Source: Crateriforma spongiae
Lineage (GTDB): Bacteria; Planctomycetota; Planctomycetia; Pirellulales; Pirellulaceae
Length of the DNA: 64,000 bases
Assembly (NCBI RefSeq): GCF_012290005.1
Contig: NZ_JAAXMS010000009.1
Coordinates: 62,001-126,000 of the forward strand
Direction of reading: 5' to 3'
Positions 54,001 to 63,615 of this stretch are shown piece by piece. The translations under genes and the position numbers were made by a program. The notes beneath the pieces were generated by a model that made no database searches, was not told where the DNA came from, and saw only the letters and a program-made list of their open reading frames with translations. Each line of letters begins with the position of its first letter. Position 1 is the stretch's first letter.

Positions 54001-55113
54001 ATGACCACGATCCAACAGTTGTGCCCGGGATGCGGCCGCCAACTGCAGTTGCCCGCCGAAGCGGTCGGAAAAACCGCTCGTTGTCCGGCGTGCGAGGCCA
54101 CGTTCCAGGTGACCGGTGACGCGGCGGACGTCCAGCCCGATCCGTGGGCGGCGGGGACCGCGCCGGTGTCCCCAGGATCCGCCCCCAGCGGCAGCGTCGG
54201 TTCGAGCCCCGGTGCCGGACCATCGCCGGCCAATCCCTATCAACCGTCGGCATCGACCAGTCCCGCGGTGACGATCGGTCCGTACCAAGTCGTGGACGTC
54301 TCGTTCGAGCAGATTTTTCAAACCAGCTGGGCCATTTTCCAGCAGCGGTGGGTCAATTTGTTGTTGACGACACTGGTGGTCATGGGCGTCGGGATCGCGA
54401 TGGTCGCGTTGTTCTTTCTGCTGTTCGGTGGCGTGGGGATGTTCTTCGGTGCGGCCGGAGCAGACGGGATGAGCGTTCTGGCGATCGTGCTGGGCGCGGT
54501 GATCTTCATCCCCGCCATGATGCTGTTGTCCGGATACATCTGGACCGGCTGGGGCCGCGCGATCATTGCGATCGCCCAAGATCACCCGAACCCGCTGTCG
54601 GAAATGATGCCTCCGATGTCGTTGGTCATGCGGGTGATCCTAAGCTCGTTGCTGATCGGTGCGATCGTGTTGGGCACGGTCATGTTCTTCGGAATTTTCA
54701 TCGGTCTTTTGGGAGCCGCCGCGGGACCGGATGCCGCCGCGACGCTGGGCGGAATCGTCGGCGTGGTCTTTCAATTGGCGGCTCAATTCGTCTTTCAGTT
54801 CTTCATGTGGCCGTGGCTGTATTCGATCTGCTGTGGCAAATCGACGGCGATGGGCGCGATTGCGGATTCGTTCCGTATCGCCATGCACAACAAGCTGACG
54901 TCGCTGTTGATCGTCGTGGTTTCGATCGGGCTTTCTTTGGTCGGAACACTGATGTGCTACGTGGGTCTGCTTGTCACCACTCCTGCATCGATGCTGCTGA
55001 CCGCGGTCGCGTTTTTGATGATGAGCAGCCAATACGTTGCCGATCCTCGGTTCGTATCCGATCCTGGCTTCCCGGGACAGCAACCGCCGCCCCAGCAGCC
55101 GGCCGGATATTGA
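54001..55113 (+). CDS. Zinc-ribbon membrane protein
   Basis: This 370-residue protein starts with a short zinc ribbon (Cys8, Cys11, Cys28, Cys31; C-P-G-C and C-P-A-C). A Pro/Gly/Ser linker (about 45-95) follows, then five or six membrane helices (about 117-141, 153-180, 205-240, 255-275 and 300-345). The end is Pro/Gln-rich. The linker and multi-helix part resemble membrane proteins related to the glycerophosphoryl-diester-phosphodiesterase membrane domain. The protein has no evident catalytic residue. It is divergent from the helicase gene with about 210 bases between starts. Confidence 0.8.
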   Translation: MTTIQQLCPGCGRQLQLPAEAVGKTARCPACEATFQVTGDAADVQPDPWAAGTAPVSPGSAPSGSVGSSPGAGPSPANPYQPSASTSPAVTIGPYQVVDVSFEQIFQTSWAIFQQRWVNLLLTTLVVMGVGIAMVALFFLLFGGVGMFFGAAGADGMSVLAIVLGAVIFIPAMMLLSGYIWTGWGRAIIAIAQDHPNPLSEMMPPMSLVMRVILSSLLIGAIVLGTVMFFGIFIGLLGAAAGPDAAATLGGIVGVVFQLAAQFVFQFFMWPWLYSICCGKSTAMGAIADSFRIAMHNKLTSLLIVVVSIGLSLVGTLMCYVGLLVTTPASMLLTAVAFLMMSSQYVADPRFVSDPGFPGQQPPPQQPAGY

Positions 55114-55303
55114 CGCGTCGACCGCCAATGCATCTGGTGGACGAACGCGGCGGCAGTGAACAAAACACCACGCAACGAAACTTGTGTCGGGATTGATCTT
55201 TGGACACAATGAAGCGCACGGGCTCGCGGATCACGCGGCCCGCCCCGCCTTTGCAAAGATTCCCGCCTTGCGATCCTTCCCACCTTCGGCATCGGGTCCT
55301 CCC

Positions 55304-57733
55304 ATGCGCCAACCCTTCGTCCGCGCCACGCGCCGGCGTGGCTCACGCTTGTACGGATGGTTGATGGTTCCCGCCACCATCCTGACGTTGTCACTTGTTT
55401 CCGACCGGGCGGTCGGTGTGGAGCCGCCGGAATCGATCTCGGTGTTTCAGCAAGACTACTGCCTGGATTGCCACCAGGGGCCAGACGCCGAAGCCAGCCT
55501 GGACCTGGAAACCTTATCGGCGGACTTGGACGACCAGGAAGCGTTTGCACGTTGGGTGCGCGTCGTCGACCGAGTCCGCGACGGCGAAATGCCACCGGAA
55601 GACTATGGTGCGGCAGATCCCGACGACGCAAAGCGATTTTTGAAGAAGGCGTCGCGTTGGTTGGCGGACCATCAAACTCGGCAAGACGATTCACTGGGTC
55701 GCGTGCGGGGCCGGCGGCTGACCAACCGCCAGCTGGAAAAAACGCTGCAGGATCTGCTGGTGATCCGCACCCCCTTGGCTCCGCTGATGTCGGGCGAACC
55801 TCGGCTTCACGGTTACGTGGGCATCGCCGACGCCCAGCCGATGTCACCGTATCAATTGCAAACTCATCTGGATGTTGTCGACGTCGCGCTGGATGCGGCC
55901 TTTCAAAAGGTCTCGCGAACCGAACCGCTGATGGAGCGACAATGGGACGCGGCGGGCATCGCGCGGAAGAACCCGCGTCGGCGCTGTCGCGAACCAGAAA
56001 TGCGGCAAGGCCAGGCCGTTGTCTGGTCCTGCAGCATGCCGTTTTACGGTCGGATGGAAGCCACCCGCGTCCCACGAAGCGGTTGGTACGACATCCGATT
56101 CACCGCATCGGCGGTCAAACCGCCCAGCGAAGGCGGCGTTTGGTGCACCGTTCGCCGTGGCCAGTGCGTTTCCAATTCACCCCTGATGACGTGGATCGGA
56201 TCGTTCGAAGCGCAAAGTGAACCACGCACGTTGGAATACCGGGCGTGGATACCCAAGGGCGAAAAACTGGAAATCCGGCCCAACGATTCGACCCTGAAAA
56301 GGGCTCGCTTCGCCGGTGGCCAAGTGGGCACCGGCGAAGGGGAACCACAGAACGTTCCCGGTTTGGCGATCAGTGAACTTTCGATGCGTGAAGTCCAGCC
56401 CGCAGGATCAGCCGCGGATACCGCCGCCGTTTTGTTCGGGGACCTCGCCATCGCAAAGCAGGGACGTGACGGCGTCGTTTCGTTCCAAGTCGATCCTTCG
56501 GCCAACCGACAACAGCTTTCCGACCAACTGGTCCGGTTCGCACAACTGGCTTTCCGTCGCGATATCGAACCGGATCGGCTGGTCGGTTTCCAGCAAATGC
56601 TGTCTCAGCAATTGGACGACGGCGTACCTGCGGTCGATGCGTTGCGTTCGACGTATCGGGCCGTGCTGTGTTCGCCGCGTTTCTTGTACTTCAGCGAACC
56701 GGTCGGCCGTTTGGATGATTTCGCGATCGCATCACGACTGAGCTATTTCCTGTGTCAAAGCATGCCCGATCAGGAATTGCTGGAAGCAGCGCGACGCGGC
56801 CAACTTCGCAATCCCCAGACACTGGTACAACAAGCCCAGCGATTGCTTGATAGCCCCCGCGGCAGTTCGTTCATGTCCGACTTCGCCGATCAGTGGTTGG
56901 AACTGGACCAGATCACCGACACCGAACCGGACCGACGTCGTTTCAGAGAATTTGACCCGATCGTGCAAGATGCCATGCTTGCCGAAACGCGAGCGTTCTT
57001 GAATCAACTGTTGGAACACAACGCTCCGGTGCAACAGATTGTCGCCGCAGACTTCACCTTTTTGAACAGCCGTTTGGCACGGTATTACGGGATCGACGAC
57101 GTCCAAGGCGACCAGTTGCGACTGGTCCATCTTCCCGACGACTCGGTTCGTGGCGGACTGATGGCCCACGGCAGCGTCTTGAAGGTCACGGCCAACGGCA
57201 CCGACACGTCGCCCGTGCTTCGCGGCGTTTGGCTGTGCGATCGCATCTTGGGAACGCCAATCCCACCGCCACCGTCAAACGTCCCGGCCATCGAACCGGA
57301 CACACGAGGTTCCACATCGATCCGTGAAATGTTGATCCGTCACGAAGAAGATCCGAACTGTGCCGGATGTCATCGCAAAATTGACGCGGCCGGTTTCGCG
57401 TTGGAATCCTTTGATGCATCGGGCCAATTTCGGACTCGCTATGAACGTGGCAACAGTCGCAACAAAGGCCCGGCGGTGGACCCCAGCGGCACGCTGCCCG
57501 ACGGAGACGAGTTCGATGACTTCACCGAATTCCGTCACTTGGTCAGCCACCAGGATCATCGACTGGCCGAAAACTTGGCGGATCACTGGATCACCTATGG
57601 CACGGGCCAGCGAATCCGCTTCGCCGATCGCGCCAAGGTTGAATCCATCGTCCAACGGACCGCAGACTCACAATACGCGATCAATGATCTGCTGATGGCT
57701 GTCATCACCAGCCCGTTGTTCCTGGAAAAGTAA
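55304..57733 (+). CDS. DUF1592-type planctomycete cytochrome c protein
   Basis: The protein is 809 residues from the ATG at 55304, where a signal peptide begins after a basic leader (W-L-M-V-P-A-T-I-L-T-L-S-L). A c-type haem motif C-L-D-C-H (Cys53-His57) is followed by the DUF1587 segment (L-T-N-R-Q-L-E-K-T-L). DUF1595/DUF1592 segments (R-F-L-Y-F-S-E-P and L-S-Y-F-L-C-Q-S-M-P-D) come next. DUF1588 has a second C-A-G-C-H motif, and DUF1585 ends the protein. This arrangement is confined largely to planctomycetes and relatives. It is thought to act with the DUF1552 partner encoded immediately downstream. Substrate and electron partner are unknown. Confidence 0.95.
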   Translation: MRQPFVRATRRRGSRLYGWLMVPATILTLSLVSDRAVGVEPPESISVFQQDYCLDCHQGPDAEASLDLETLSADLDDQEAFARWVRVVDRVRDGEMPPEDYGAADPDDAKRFLKKASRWLADHQTRQDDSLGRVRGRRLTNRQLEKTLQDLLVIRTPLAPLMSGEPRLHGYVGIADAQPMSPYQLQTHLDVVDVALDAAFQKVSRTEPLMERQWDAAGIARKNPRRRCREPEMRQGQAVVWSCSMPFYGRMEATRVPRSGWYDIRFTASAVKPPSEGGVWCTVRRGQCVSNSPLMTWIGSFEAQSEPRTLEYRAWIPKGEKLEIRPNDSTLKRARFAGGQVGTGEGEPQNVPGLAISELSMREVQPAGSAADTAAVLFGDLAIAKQGRDGVVSFQVDPSANRQQLSDQLVRFAQLAFRRDIEPDRLVGFQQMLSQQLDDGVPAVDALRSTYRAVLCSPRFLYFSEPVGRLDDFAIASRLSYFLCQSMPDQELLEAARRGQLRNPQTLVQQAQRLLDSPRGSSFMSDFADQWLELDQITDTEPDRRRFREFDPIVQDAMLAETRAFLNQLLEHNAPVQQIVAADFTFLNSRLARYYGIDDVQGDQLRLVHLPDDSVRGGLMAHGSVLKVTANGTDTSPVLRGVWLCDRILGTPIPPPPSNVPAIEPDTRGSTSIREMLIRHEEDPNCAGCHRKIDAAGFALESFDASGQFRTRYERGNSRNKGPAVDPSGTLPDGDEFDDFTEFRHLVSHQDHRLAENLADHWITYGTGQRIRFADRAKVESIVQRTADSQYAINDLLMAVITSPLFLEK

Positions 57734-57803
57734 ACCGCACCCGAATCGCCCGCTGATAACTGTTCGCCCGCCGAAAACAGACCGCCCGACAGGCACCACC
57801 GCA

Positions 57804-59114
57804 ATGAATTTGAACACTGCAAAAATCGTTTCGTCGCGAATCCGTTCTCTGCTGCATCGCCGTACGGTGTTGCGTGGAAGCGGTGTGGCGATGAGTCTGC
57901 CGTGGCTGTCGGCCATGGCGGGATCCTTCGCTGATGACATGGAAAGCGCCGCCCCACGCCGGATGGTCACCACGACGCTTGGCTTAGGCCTGGTCGACGG
58001 CAACTTGAATCCGACACAGACCGGTCGCGACTACGCGGCATCGCCGTACTTGAAATCGCTGGATGACTTGCGCGATCGATTCACGGTCATCTCGGGGACG
58101 TCGCACCCGGGCGTCAGCGGAGGCCACCGTGCCGAAGCCAGCATCTTGACCGCGCGGCCGATGGGGACGACCGGCCAGGTCCGCAACACGATCTCCCTGG
58201 ACCAACACGTTGCCCAACAGTTCAGCGGACAAACCCGATACGAAAGTCTGGTTCTGGCGACGTCGGGGACGGGCAGCCCCTGTTACACCCGTCACGGTGC
58301 GATGATCCCGCCGGAAACGTCGCCATCGCGTTTGTATGAGAAACTGTTCGTCGATGAATCCGATGCTCAGCGAAAACGCCAAGCCCAAAAGGTGCTGCAA
58401 AGCCGCAGCATCATGGACTTGGTCGGTGACGACGCCAAAGCGTTGCAACGTGAATTGGGTGTCGCCGACCGCGACCGCTTAGACGCCTATTTCACCAGCG
58501 TCCGTGAACTCGAAAAACAAATGCAGACCAACCAACAATGGGCGCTGCAACCCAAACCGTCGGTGGACGTGCCGCGACCAGTGGACGTTGCCGACCCGAA
58601 CGATTTGATCCAGCGATTTGATGTCATGTGCGGCATGATCAAACTGGCATTGGAAACCGATTCCACGCGGGTCATTTCGCTTCACCTGCCGGCCGGTGGC
58701 GGCGTGGTGCCGATCGACGGCGTCGACCAGGGTTATCACAGCCTGTCGCACCACGGACGTGATGAAGAAAAGCTGACTCAGCTGCAACGAGTGGAAACAG
58801 CCATCGTCCGGCAATGGGGTCAGTTCATGCGTGACTTGGCGGCCAGCGAAGATTCCGGGACCAGCCTGTTGGATCAAACGACGTTGCTGATGACCAGCAA
58901 TCTGGGCAACGCGTCGAATCACGACAACCGCAACATGCCCGTGCTGTTGGGCGGCGGCAAATTCCGACACGGCACCCACCTGGGCTTTGACCGCAAGAAC
59001 AACTATCCGCTGCCGAATCTGTTCGTATCCATTTTGCAGCAGATGGGTGTCCCGGCGGATCAATTTGCCACCAGCACGGGAACCATGACGGGGCTGGATT
59101 TCAAGGTCGGGTGA
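57804..59114 (+). CDS. DUF1552 protein, Tat-exported
   Basis: This 436-residue protein has an N-terminal twin-arginine-like signal (L-H-R-R-T-V-L-R-G-S-G-V-A-M-S-L-P-W-L). Export by the Tat pathway in a folded state is therefore likely. The DUF1552 body contains S-G-T-S-H-P-G-V-S-G-G-H and L-S-H-H-G, typical of the family related to sulfatase/DUF1501-type folds. It starts 70 bases after the DUF1592 gene, on the same strand. The two families nearly always occur as neighbours in planctomycetes, which supports a functional pair in the envelope. The chemical activity is unknown. Confidence 0.95.
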   Translation: MNLNTAKIVSSRIRSLLHRRTVLRGSGVAMSLPWLSAMAGSFADDMESAAPRRMVTTTLGLGLVDGNLNPTQTGRDYAASPYLKSLDDLRDRFTVISGTSHPGVSGGHRAEASILTARPMGTTGQVRNTISLDQHVAQQFSGQTRYESLVLATSGTGSPCYTRHGAMIPPETSPSRLYEKLFVDESDAQRKRQAQKVLQSRSIMDLVGDDAKALQRELGVADRDRLDAYFTSVRELEKQMQTNQQWALQPKPSVDVPRPVDVADPNDLIQRFDVMCGMIKLALETDSTRVISLHLPAGGGVVPIDGVDQGYHSLSHHGRDEEKLTQLQRVETAIVRQWGQFMRDLAASEDSGTSLLDQTTLLMTSNLGNASNHDNRNMPVLLGGGKFRHGTHLGFDRKNNYPLPNLFVSILQQMGVPADQFATSTGTMTGLDFKVG

Positions 59115-59392
59115 CCTCGGCAGGGGTGCCGACGATTCGACTCACCAACGCCGTGAAATTCGGTCGACCGGCGTGGGGAAAGACCGCCGTCATCTTGTCC
59201 GGCGGTGGGATGTGCGATATCAAATCCGCTCCCCCGACGACTGGCGAATTGACAATCACCATCGCCGACTCGGTCAGAACCAGCCTCGCAATCGCCTGAC
59301 GCACCCTCGCGACAGGCCGGGATGATCGCTCACGTCCGCCATCGGCGGGCTTTGATGGCGGATCTCCCGATCGGCCTTCAAGGAAACTTCAC

Positions 59393-60472
59393 GTGTCATA
59401 TTTCATCGGCGTCGATGTGGGCGGAACAACGTCCACGATCTGCATGGGTGACCACCAGGGTCAACTGATCGAACTGTCGGATCAATTCCGCACCCGTTCC
59501 AACGACGGTCCCGGTGCGACCGTGGACGACATCGTTGCCGAAATCCTGCGTTCGGCGGATCGCCTGCATCTGTCCTTGGAAGACTTTCCGGTCGTGACCT
59601 TGGCAACGCCCGGGCCGGCCACCATCGATGGTGTGCTTCACGGGTCACCCAACCTGAACCATCCGGATTGGAACCATTGTCCGATCCGCGAAATGTTACA
59701 GGAAAAGTTGCGTGAAACCGCGCCGGCGATCGAGGTCCGCTATCTGGGCGACGGCCAGGCCGCGGCTTTGGGCGAATTCGCCGTGCGGCGTGGCGACTTG
59801 AAGATCGATGCGAAATTGGCCCAGCACACCGGGCTGAATTTGGATCGCCCCAACAAACAACTCGATTCGCTGTTCATGATCGCCGTGGGCACCGGATTTG
59901 GTGGTGGCGAAGTCCGTGAAGGCAAGGTCGTCCGCGGTCGCAAGGGTCGTGCCGGACACGCCGGACACATTCTGTTGCCGGTCGACGCCTTTCGTTATCC
60001 CCAGGATCGCGAATTGAAAGTCGGCAACACCTTCAACGCGGTCGAATCCGCGGTGTCACTGACCGCTCTGACACACCAGTTGGCTTATCGTTTGAAGCTG
60101 GACGATTGGAAGGACCATCCGCTGAACAGTGTCGACGGCACCGACAAGGACCGCGCCAAACAGCTTCGTGAATTGGCGGCCGACGGCGACGCTTTGGCCA
60201 TCGAACTTTTCGACGACCAAGCCAAAGCATTGGGCATGGCGTTGTTGATGCTGCAGTACATCGGTGATTACGACCTGTTGGTCGTCGGTGGTGGCGTCTG
60301 TGACCTGGCGCCCGATGTGCGTCAACGTTACCTGCGGATCGCCCAAGAATCGTTCTACGATCATGCGTTGGACGGATTCCGGGACTTCACTGACATCGAA
60401 TTTTCCGACTGTGGCGACAGCGCCGCGGTCATCGGGGCCTATGTCGACGCCTTGTCGGCAAACGAATCTTAA
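59393..60472 (+). CDS. ROK-family sugar kinase
   Basis: This 359-residue cytoplasmic protein starts at GTG 59393, supported by AAGGAA about seven bases upstream. ATP-binding phosphate-1 motif is G-V-D-V-G-G-T-T-S-T. The catalytic-site region is G-D-G-Q-A-A-A-L-G-E (Asp in place of the usual N-D-A-N start). Near the sugar site it has G-K-V-V-R-G-R-K-G-R-A-G-H-A-G-H, matching the family's G-x-x-G-E-x-G-H loop with changes. The adenosine motif is V-V-G-G-G-V. The zinc motif C-x-C-G-x-x-G-C typical of ROK proteins is absent. It probably phosphorylates glucose or a related sugar. Substrate is not assigned. Confidence 0.85.
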   Translation: MSYFIGVDVGGTTSTICMGDHQGQLIELSDQFRTRSNDGPGATVDDIVAEILRSADRLHLSLEDFPVVTLATPGPATIDGVLHGSPNLNHPDWNHCPIREMLQEKLRETAPAIEVRYLGDGQAAALGEFAVRRGDLKIDAKLAQHTGLNLDRPNKQLDSLFMIAVGTGFGGGEVREGKVVRGRKGRAGHAGHILLPVDAFRYPQDRELKVGNTFNAVESAVSLTALTHQLAYRLKLDDWKDHPLNSVDGTDKDRAKQLRELAADGDALAIELFDDQAKALGMALLMLQYIGDYDLLVVGGGVCDLAPDVRQRYLRIAQESFYDHALDGFRDFTDIEFSDCGDSAAVIGAYVDALSANES

Positions 60473-60490
60473 TCAGCAGGCCGCGAACCA

Positions 60491-60754
60491 ATGGTCGCAC
60501 CGGAGCCGGAAAAGAACTCAACGGATCGCCGAAATGACCTGGCGTTGATCCGCACCGACTTGGCCAACGAACGCACCTTGTTGGCCTATGTGCGGACCGC
60601 GTTGATGTTCGCCGGAAGCGGGATCACGCTGATCAAGTTCTTCGCCGATCTGCCGTGGACTCGAAGCGTCGCCTGGGTGCTGATCACCGCTGGCGCACTG
60701 ATGCTGTTGATTGGGATCGTGCGATTCATCCGACTCGGCCGCCGCATGCACTGA
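60491..60754 (+). CDS. DUF202 small membrane protein
   Basis: This 87-residue protein begins with a charged leader. It has the DUF202 signature D-L-A-N-E-R-T-L-L-A-Y-V-R-T-A-L (about 22-37). Two helices follow, at about 38-50 (partial) and 58-82. DUF202 proteins are short inner-membrane proteins of unsettled function, also found as the VTC-domain partner in eukaryotes. The gene starts 18 bases after the ROK stop and is likely cotranscribed with it. The family match is good for so short a protein. Confidence 0.88.
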   Translation: MVAPEPEKNSTDRRNDLALIRTDLANERTLLAYVRTALMFAGSGITLIKFFADLPWTRSVAWVLITAGALMLLIGIVRFIRLGRRMH

Positions 60755-60821
60755 CATCGCAAATGCGGAAAGCTTGCGATCGATTCGCGATGCCCGATCA
60801 GCCTGTTTTTGCTGATGCCAT

Positions 60822-61784
60822 TCAGAACTTGTACAGCAATAACATCGAGTAATAGACGTCATTGGCCAGCGCGCCTTGCGGAGTGCTGTCGTAGCGGTCG
60901 GTCACGGCCAGCTTCAGGCTGAAGTTTTCGGCCTCGTTCAGCAAGATCTCCCACGCCAAGTCGGTGACCAGGCGATAGTCGGAGAAATCTTCCCAACTGG
61001 GGAAGTAATCAACCTTGCCCTTCAGTTTGTTGCGCGAATTCAGTTGGTGTTCCGCGTCCAAGCCGAACACGGCCTCCGGAGTCCAGTCGTCAATCGGAGC
61101 CCCGAATTCACGCGACGCACCGGCACCGAAACGAGTCACAAACGAAGTTCGATCGTTTCGGATCCAGTAATACCCGAGACCACCGTTCAGGTTCAGACGC
61201 AAATCGAAGGCTTTGAAATCGTCATACTCAAAGCCCAACTTGCCGAATGCCGACCAATTGCTGTCACCTAACAAGCGGTCGTAATCGATGTTCAGTCGCG
61301 CATTGTCTTCGGTCAGAACGCTGCGGCTGCTGGCTTGGCGGTAATCAAAGTCGATTGCCAGGGTATACGCATCAGTCGCCCGTTTCATTTCCAAGCCGGT
61401 TTGGATGGCCAGTGTGTCGGCGTTTCCTTCGCTGCCGTCCAAACCGAACTCCGCGTGGTTTTCCCAACCCTGCGTCATCCACCGCCACGGGTATTGGTAC
61501 CATCGAATGACCTCCTGCTGCAGCGGCGCCGCCTCGGCCACCGCCTGCGAACCAATGACGGCATCAAAATCGATCGTTTGCCCGTCGATCACGGGTTCCT
61601 CCGGCATCGGAACCGGGGTCGGGATTGGTTCGGAAATGATCGGAGCCTGCAACCAGGGCTCGGTCGGCACCGACGTTTGACCGAAGGCCGATGTCGTGCT
61701 GGCCAGATTGCCTGAAACCATCAGAAGCGTGACGAATAGCAGAGACGGCAACGAAACCACTCTGTGATCGATTGGTCGGTCCAT
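60822..61784 (-). CDS. DUF481-type outer-membrane beta-barrel protein
   Basis: The protein is 320 residues from the ATG at 61782-61784, which opens a signal peptide (L-P-S-L-L-F-V-T-L-L-M-V-S-G-N-L-A). The longer frame to 61982 adds no family similarity. A Pro-rich leader is followed by an antiparallel strand pattern (G-L-E-M-K-R-A-T-D-A-Y-T-L-A-I-D-F-D-Y and L-R-L-N-L-N-G-G-L-G-Y). It ends in an aromatic residue, K-F, as outer-membrane barrels do. This matches DUF481, a salt-induced outer-membrane family. Divergent M28 peptidase gene lies about 90 bases away. Confidence 0.88.
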   Translation of the reverse strand: MDRPIDHRVVSLPSLLFVTLLMVSGNLASTTSAFGQTSVPTEPWLQAPIISEPIPTPVPMPEEPVIDGQTIDFDAVIGSQAVAEAAPLQQEVIRWYQYPWRWMTQGWENHAEFGLDGSEGNADTLAIQTGLEMKRATDAYTLAIDFDYRQASSRSVLTEDNARLNIDYDRLLGDSNWSAFGKLGFEYDDFKAFDLRLNLNGGLGYYWIRNDRTSFVTRFGAGASREFGAPIDDWTPEAVFGLDAEHQLNSRNKLKGKVDYFPSWEDFSDYRLVTDLAWEILLNEAENFSLKLAVTDRYDSTPQGALANDVYYSMLLLYKF

Positions 61785-61874
61785 GACGACACCGGCGTGC
61801 TGGATGTGAAACTGTGCAAAGCATTCCCCGGCCTTTTGCGTGCTGGCCGGGCAGGCCCCCCGGTTACCAAATCC

Positions 61875-63194
61875 ATGGTTGCCACGCCAACGCGAATCAG
61901 GGCACATTTGAACAGTTTTCCAGACACACCCGTTCGGCTGGTAAACCTGGACTTGGGACCGCCAAACGCCTACGTTTGGCATCGACGAGGCTTCTTGGCG
62001 GCCTCCGGAGTCCCCCCAAACGAACCTCCCTTGGCAACCTCAACGCCGGCGGCCGACGTGGCATCGACAAAGACAGCTGGAAAGTCAGAACATTCGCGTG
62101 CGGCGGCCGGCCATCGGGCATCCCAGCGTTCCGCCGTTCATGACGCTGGGCCGCACCGATCCAATGACGCGGACGGTTCGGATGCGCGGCCCAACACGCG
62201 AAGAGCGACACCGCTGTTGGCCGTCGCCGCAACCTTGGTGGTGGCGGGCATCGCACTGGTCGCGATTGGAATTCAGTCCGGCGGCGGATTGGACAACGAC
62301 ATTGCTGCGGCGCCGGCGCGCACCGCGATCCCGGCACCCTACGATGCGGATCGCGCAATGGGATACTTGCGACAAATCTGTGACATCGGCCCCAGGCCCA
62401 CGGCCAGTGCCGGCATGGAAACGCAGCAAGCGTTTCTGAAACGTCACTTCGAATCGTTGGGAGGAACGGTTCGCTTGCAATCGACGCGTATCCGGCATCC
62501 GGAAACCGGCGATGTCATCCCGATGGCCAACCTGATCGCTTCATGGCACTTGGATCGTCCGAAACGTTTCCTGCTGTGTGCCCACTACGACACGCGTCCG
62601 TTCCCCGATCGAGACCGTCGCAATCCCAAAGGTCGGTTTGTGGGCGCCAATGACGGTGGCAGCGGAGTCGCGGCCTTGATGGAACTGGCACATCACCTGG
62701 ACGAACTGCCGTCGGATGTCGGCGTGGACTTGGTCATGTTTGACGCCGAAGAATTCGTCTTTGACGAACGGCGTGACAAGTACTTTCTGGGTTCCACCTA
62801 TTTTGCCCAACAGTACCGAATGCAGCCGCCTCAATCGCCGTACACCGCCGGCGTGCTGTTGGACATGGTCGGCGACAAAGAACTAAAGATCTATTACGAA
62901 CGCAACAGCCTGAAGTACGCCCGCCAAGTGGCACGTCAAATTTGGAACGTGGCGGACGATTTGGGGGTCACCGCTTTTGTCCCACGCAGTCGCCATGAAA
63001 TTCGCGACGACCATCTGCCGTTGAATCAGATCGCGGGCATTCCGACGGTGGACTTGATCGATTTCGACTATCCCAGGCCAGGACTGGGTGCCCCGCAATA
63101 CTGGCATACCGAACAAGACATCCCCGAAAACTGCAGCGGCGAAAGCCTGGCCGCGGTGGTTTGGGTCGTGCATCAATGGCTACAACGGCAATAA
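61875..63194 (+). CDS. M28-family peptidase / glutaminyl-cyclase-like protein
   Basis: The protein is about 439 residues from ATG 61875. The start is uncertain, and GTG 62058 would remove 61 low-complexity residues. One membrane helix lies at about residues 114-137, with a disordered, basic segment before it. The M28 zinc site is visible: C-A-H-Y-D-T-R (His), A-N-D-G-G-S-G-V-A (Asp), F-D-A-E-E-F (Glu) and D-M-V-G-D. A final His lies in R-D-D-H-L-P-L-N. The arrangement fits aminopeptidases or type II glutaminyl cyclases. It is predicted to be anchored in the membrane with the enzyme outside the cytoplasm. Confidence 0.9.
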   Translation: MVATPTRIRAHLNSFPDTPVRLVNLDLGPPNAYVWHRRGFLAASGVPPNEPPLATSTPAADVASTKTAGKSEHSRAAAGHRASQRSAVHDAGPHRSNDADGSDARPNTRRATPLLAVAATLVVAGIALVAIGIQSGGGLDNDIAAAPARTAIPAPYDADRAMGYLRQICDIGPRPTASAGMETQQAFLKRHFESLGGTVRLQSTRIRHPETGDVIPMANLIASWHLDRPKRFLLCAHYDTRPFPDRDRRNPKGRFVGANDGGSGVAALMELAHHLDELPSDVGVDLVMFDAEEFVFDERRDKYFLGSTYFAQQYRMQPPQSPYTAGVLLDMVGDKELKIYYERNSLKYARQVARQIWNVADDLGVTAFVPRSRHEIRDDHLPLNQIAGIPTVDLIDFDYPRPGLGAPQYWHTEQDIPENCSGESLAAVVWVVHQWLQRQ

Positions 63195-63200
63195 CGCATC

Positions 63201-63572
63201 ATGTTTAGCGGCGGAATCATCCTTTCGGTCACGCTGATATTGTTTGCCGTTTGGCTGCAGTGGAACGAGCGACAGGGATGGCCGGGGGAAGAATCCGAGT
63301 ACGACGACAAGACGGATGCGGATTATCTGCGTTCGCGTTTTCGCAGCCGGCGCCGGATCCACTGGATCATTGGCGTTTGCGGCCTGTTGATTCTGATTGC
63401 AACCGTCAAGGGACCGGAAAGTCGTGCCGTGTGGATCGGTTGTTGGAGCATTGTGATGCTGTGCCTGATCACGGTCGTCGGACTGGCGTTATTGGACGCC
63501 GTCCGCACGCACCGGTATCACCGCCGACGTCTGCCAGAATTGCGACGCAAAATGCTGGGCGACGACGATTGA
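63201..63572 (+). CDS. 123-residue three-helix membrane protein
   Basis: It has one helix near the N-terminus (about 4-19), then a polar, charged loop (D-D-K-T-D-A-D-Y-L-R-S-R-F-R-S-R-R-R). Two more helices lie at about 53-68 and 77-97. The C-terminus is basic and acidic-tipped. It begins six bases after the M28 peptidase stop, so the two genes are probably cotranscribed. I recognise no family. Confidence 0.72.
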   Translation: MFSGGIILSVTLILFAVWLQWNERQGWPGEESEYDDKTDADYLRSRFRSRRRIHWIIGVCGLLILIATVKGPESRAVWIGCWSIVMLCLITVVGLALLDAVRTHRYHRRRLPELRRKMLGDDD

Positions 63573-63615
63573 TCGTCGCCGTACGCGATGACTCGATCGG
63601 ACATCGATAAAACCA

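Noticed and set aside
53793-54233. N-terminal extension of the helicase frame
   Set aside because: It overlaps the zinc-ribbon membrane protein gene on the other strand and resembles no helicase N-terminus.
59111-59299. 62-codon frame overlapping the DUF1552 stop (GTGA)
   Set aside because: The overlap looks like coupling, but the composition is ordinary, a similar frame lies on the other strand, and no family or membrane segment is seen.
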